Below, one piece after another: positions 63,675 through 64,000 of a stretch of 64,000 nucleotides of DNA. How positions within the stretch are numbered: position 1 is the first letter of the stretch; every line of letters starts with the position of its first letter. This DNA comes from Euglena gracilis (taxonomy: Eukaryota > Euglenida > Euglenophyceae > Euglenales). The notes under the pieces are model-generated. The model saw only the letters and a list, made by a program, of their open reading frames with translations, did not search any database and was not told the origin of the DNA. A program made the translations under genes and the position numbers. The DNA lies in assembly GCA_039621445.1 (NCBI GenBank), contig CP154954.1, forward strand, positions 58,238,701 to 58,302,700. The letters are read 5' to 3'.

Positions 63675-63932
63675 GTGCAAAAAGAGACAAAAGCCTAAAA
63701 AATGCGGAGCCAAGCCTGCAGAGGAATGCTTTAGCGAAACCAAGTTTGTGGGAGCCAAGAGGACTGGGGGGTACCACGCGCACCCCAGGGGAAGGAGGGG
63801 AAAGACAACCAAACATAAAGGGGAAAGATAGACAAACAAAAAGACAGACAGGCAGACACACAACACACAAAAAGCAACGAGTCTTCTCTCGGTCCAACAA
63901 CCTTCACTCAGAGCATTGCAAGATGTCAGCCA
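63675..63932. promoter_or_regulatory. Possible divergent promoter region
   Basis: 258 bp between the gene 4 start (minus) and a possible plus-strand start at 63933. It has a purine-rich plus strand with AAAGACAACC/GATAGACAAACAAAAAGACA words and no TATA box that I can identify. Confidence 0.3.
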
Positions 63933-64000
63933 CACCACCGGCGGAACACTTGGAGCCCGCTGGAGCGGAACCACAACCCCGCTCTGTTCTCTTGGCCCCG
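63933..64000 (+). CDS. Possible 5' end of a plus-strand gene
   Basis: ATG followed by SATPPAEHLEPAGAEPQPRS and open to the window edge. Only 22 codons are visible, so this rests on the frame and the divergent position. Confidence 0.3.

Overview
Organism. This is nuclear DNA of an intron-rich eukaryote, most likely a plastid-bearing alga; the clade cannot be fixed from the sequence. Reasons: coding sequence occurs only as short GC3-rich exons (23-244 bp) bounded by splice sites and joined in consistent phase; introns are 0.1-6 kb and packed with repeats; one gene matches the DUF760 family of plastid proteins. No rRNA, tRNA, CRISPR or bacterial-type operon is visible. Layout. All four recognisable genes lie on the minus strand. 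Gene 1 (22910 to 247, about 855 codons, 18 exons, GC-AG first intron) has a signal peptide, an unrecognised N-terminal half and a pepsin-like aspartic protease C-terminal half with one canonical DTGTS site and an apparently degenerate second site. Gene 2 (about 37946 to 23740, incompletely resolved) ends in a C-terminal membrane anchor and contains TPR-like helices. Gene 3 (51329 to 38393, about 525 codons, 13 exons) is a DUF760-family protein with an arginine-pair/hydrophobic N-terminal targeting segment. Gene 4 (63674 to 53729, 535 codons, 13 exons, boundaries consistent from ATG to TAA) is not recognised. A possible plus-strand gene begins at 63933, divergent from gene 4. Non-coding sequence. 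Introns and spacers are mostly short non-autonomous DNA elements. At least six families have termini beginning CA(G/T)G(G/C) or similar, terminal inverted repeats and 8-bp target-site duplications, as in hAT-type MITEs. Many share an interior with G/C homopolymer palindromes, A/T tracts built from CCAAAAATGG-like words and a small GGCGC-TTC-GCGCC hairpin, although their termini differ. One element supplies the splice acceptor of a gene 1 exon. A larger element (family K) carries a tandem array of about 162 bp units and occurs as two near-identical 2.3 kb copies at 11.2-16.1 kb and as inverted, shorter copies at 29.8-32.0 kb. A Ty3/gypsy-like reverse-transcriptase scrap lies at 61.6 kb. How the genes relate. 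Nothing indicates a shared pathway; they are separate genes in one orientation with short spacers (0.8, 0.45 and 2.4 kb). Exon calls are my own reading of splice sites, phase and codon composition, not based on transcripts; unsettled boundaries are flagged.
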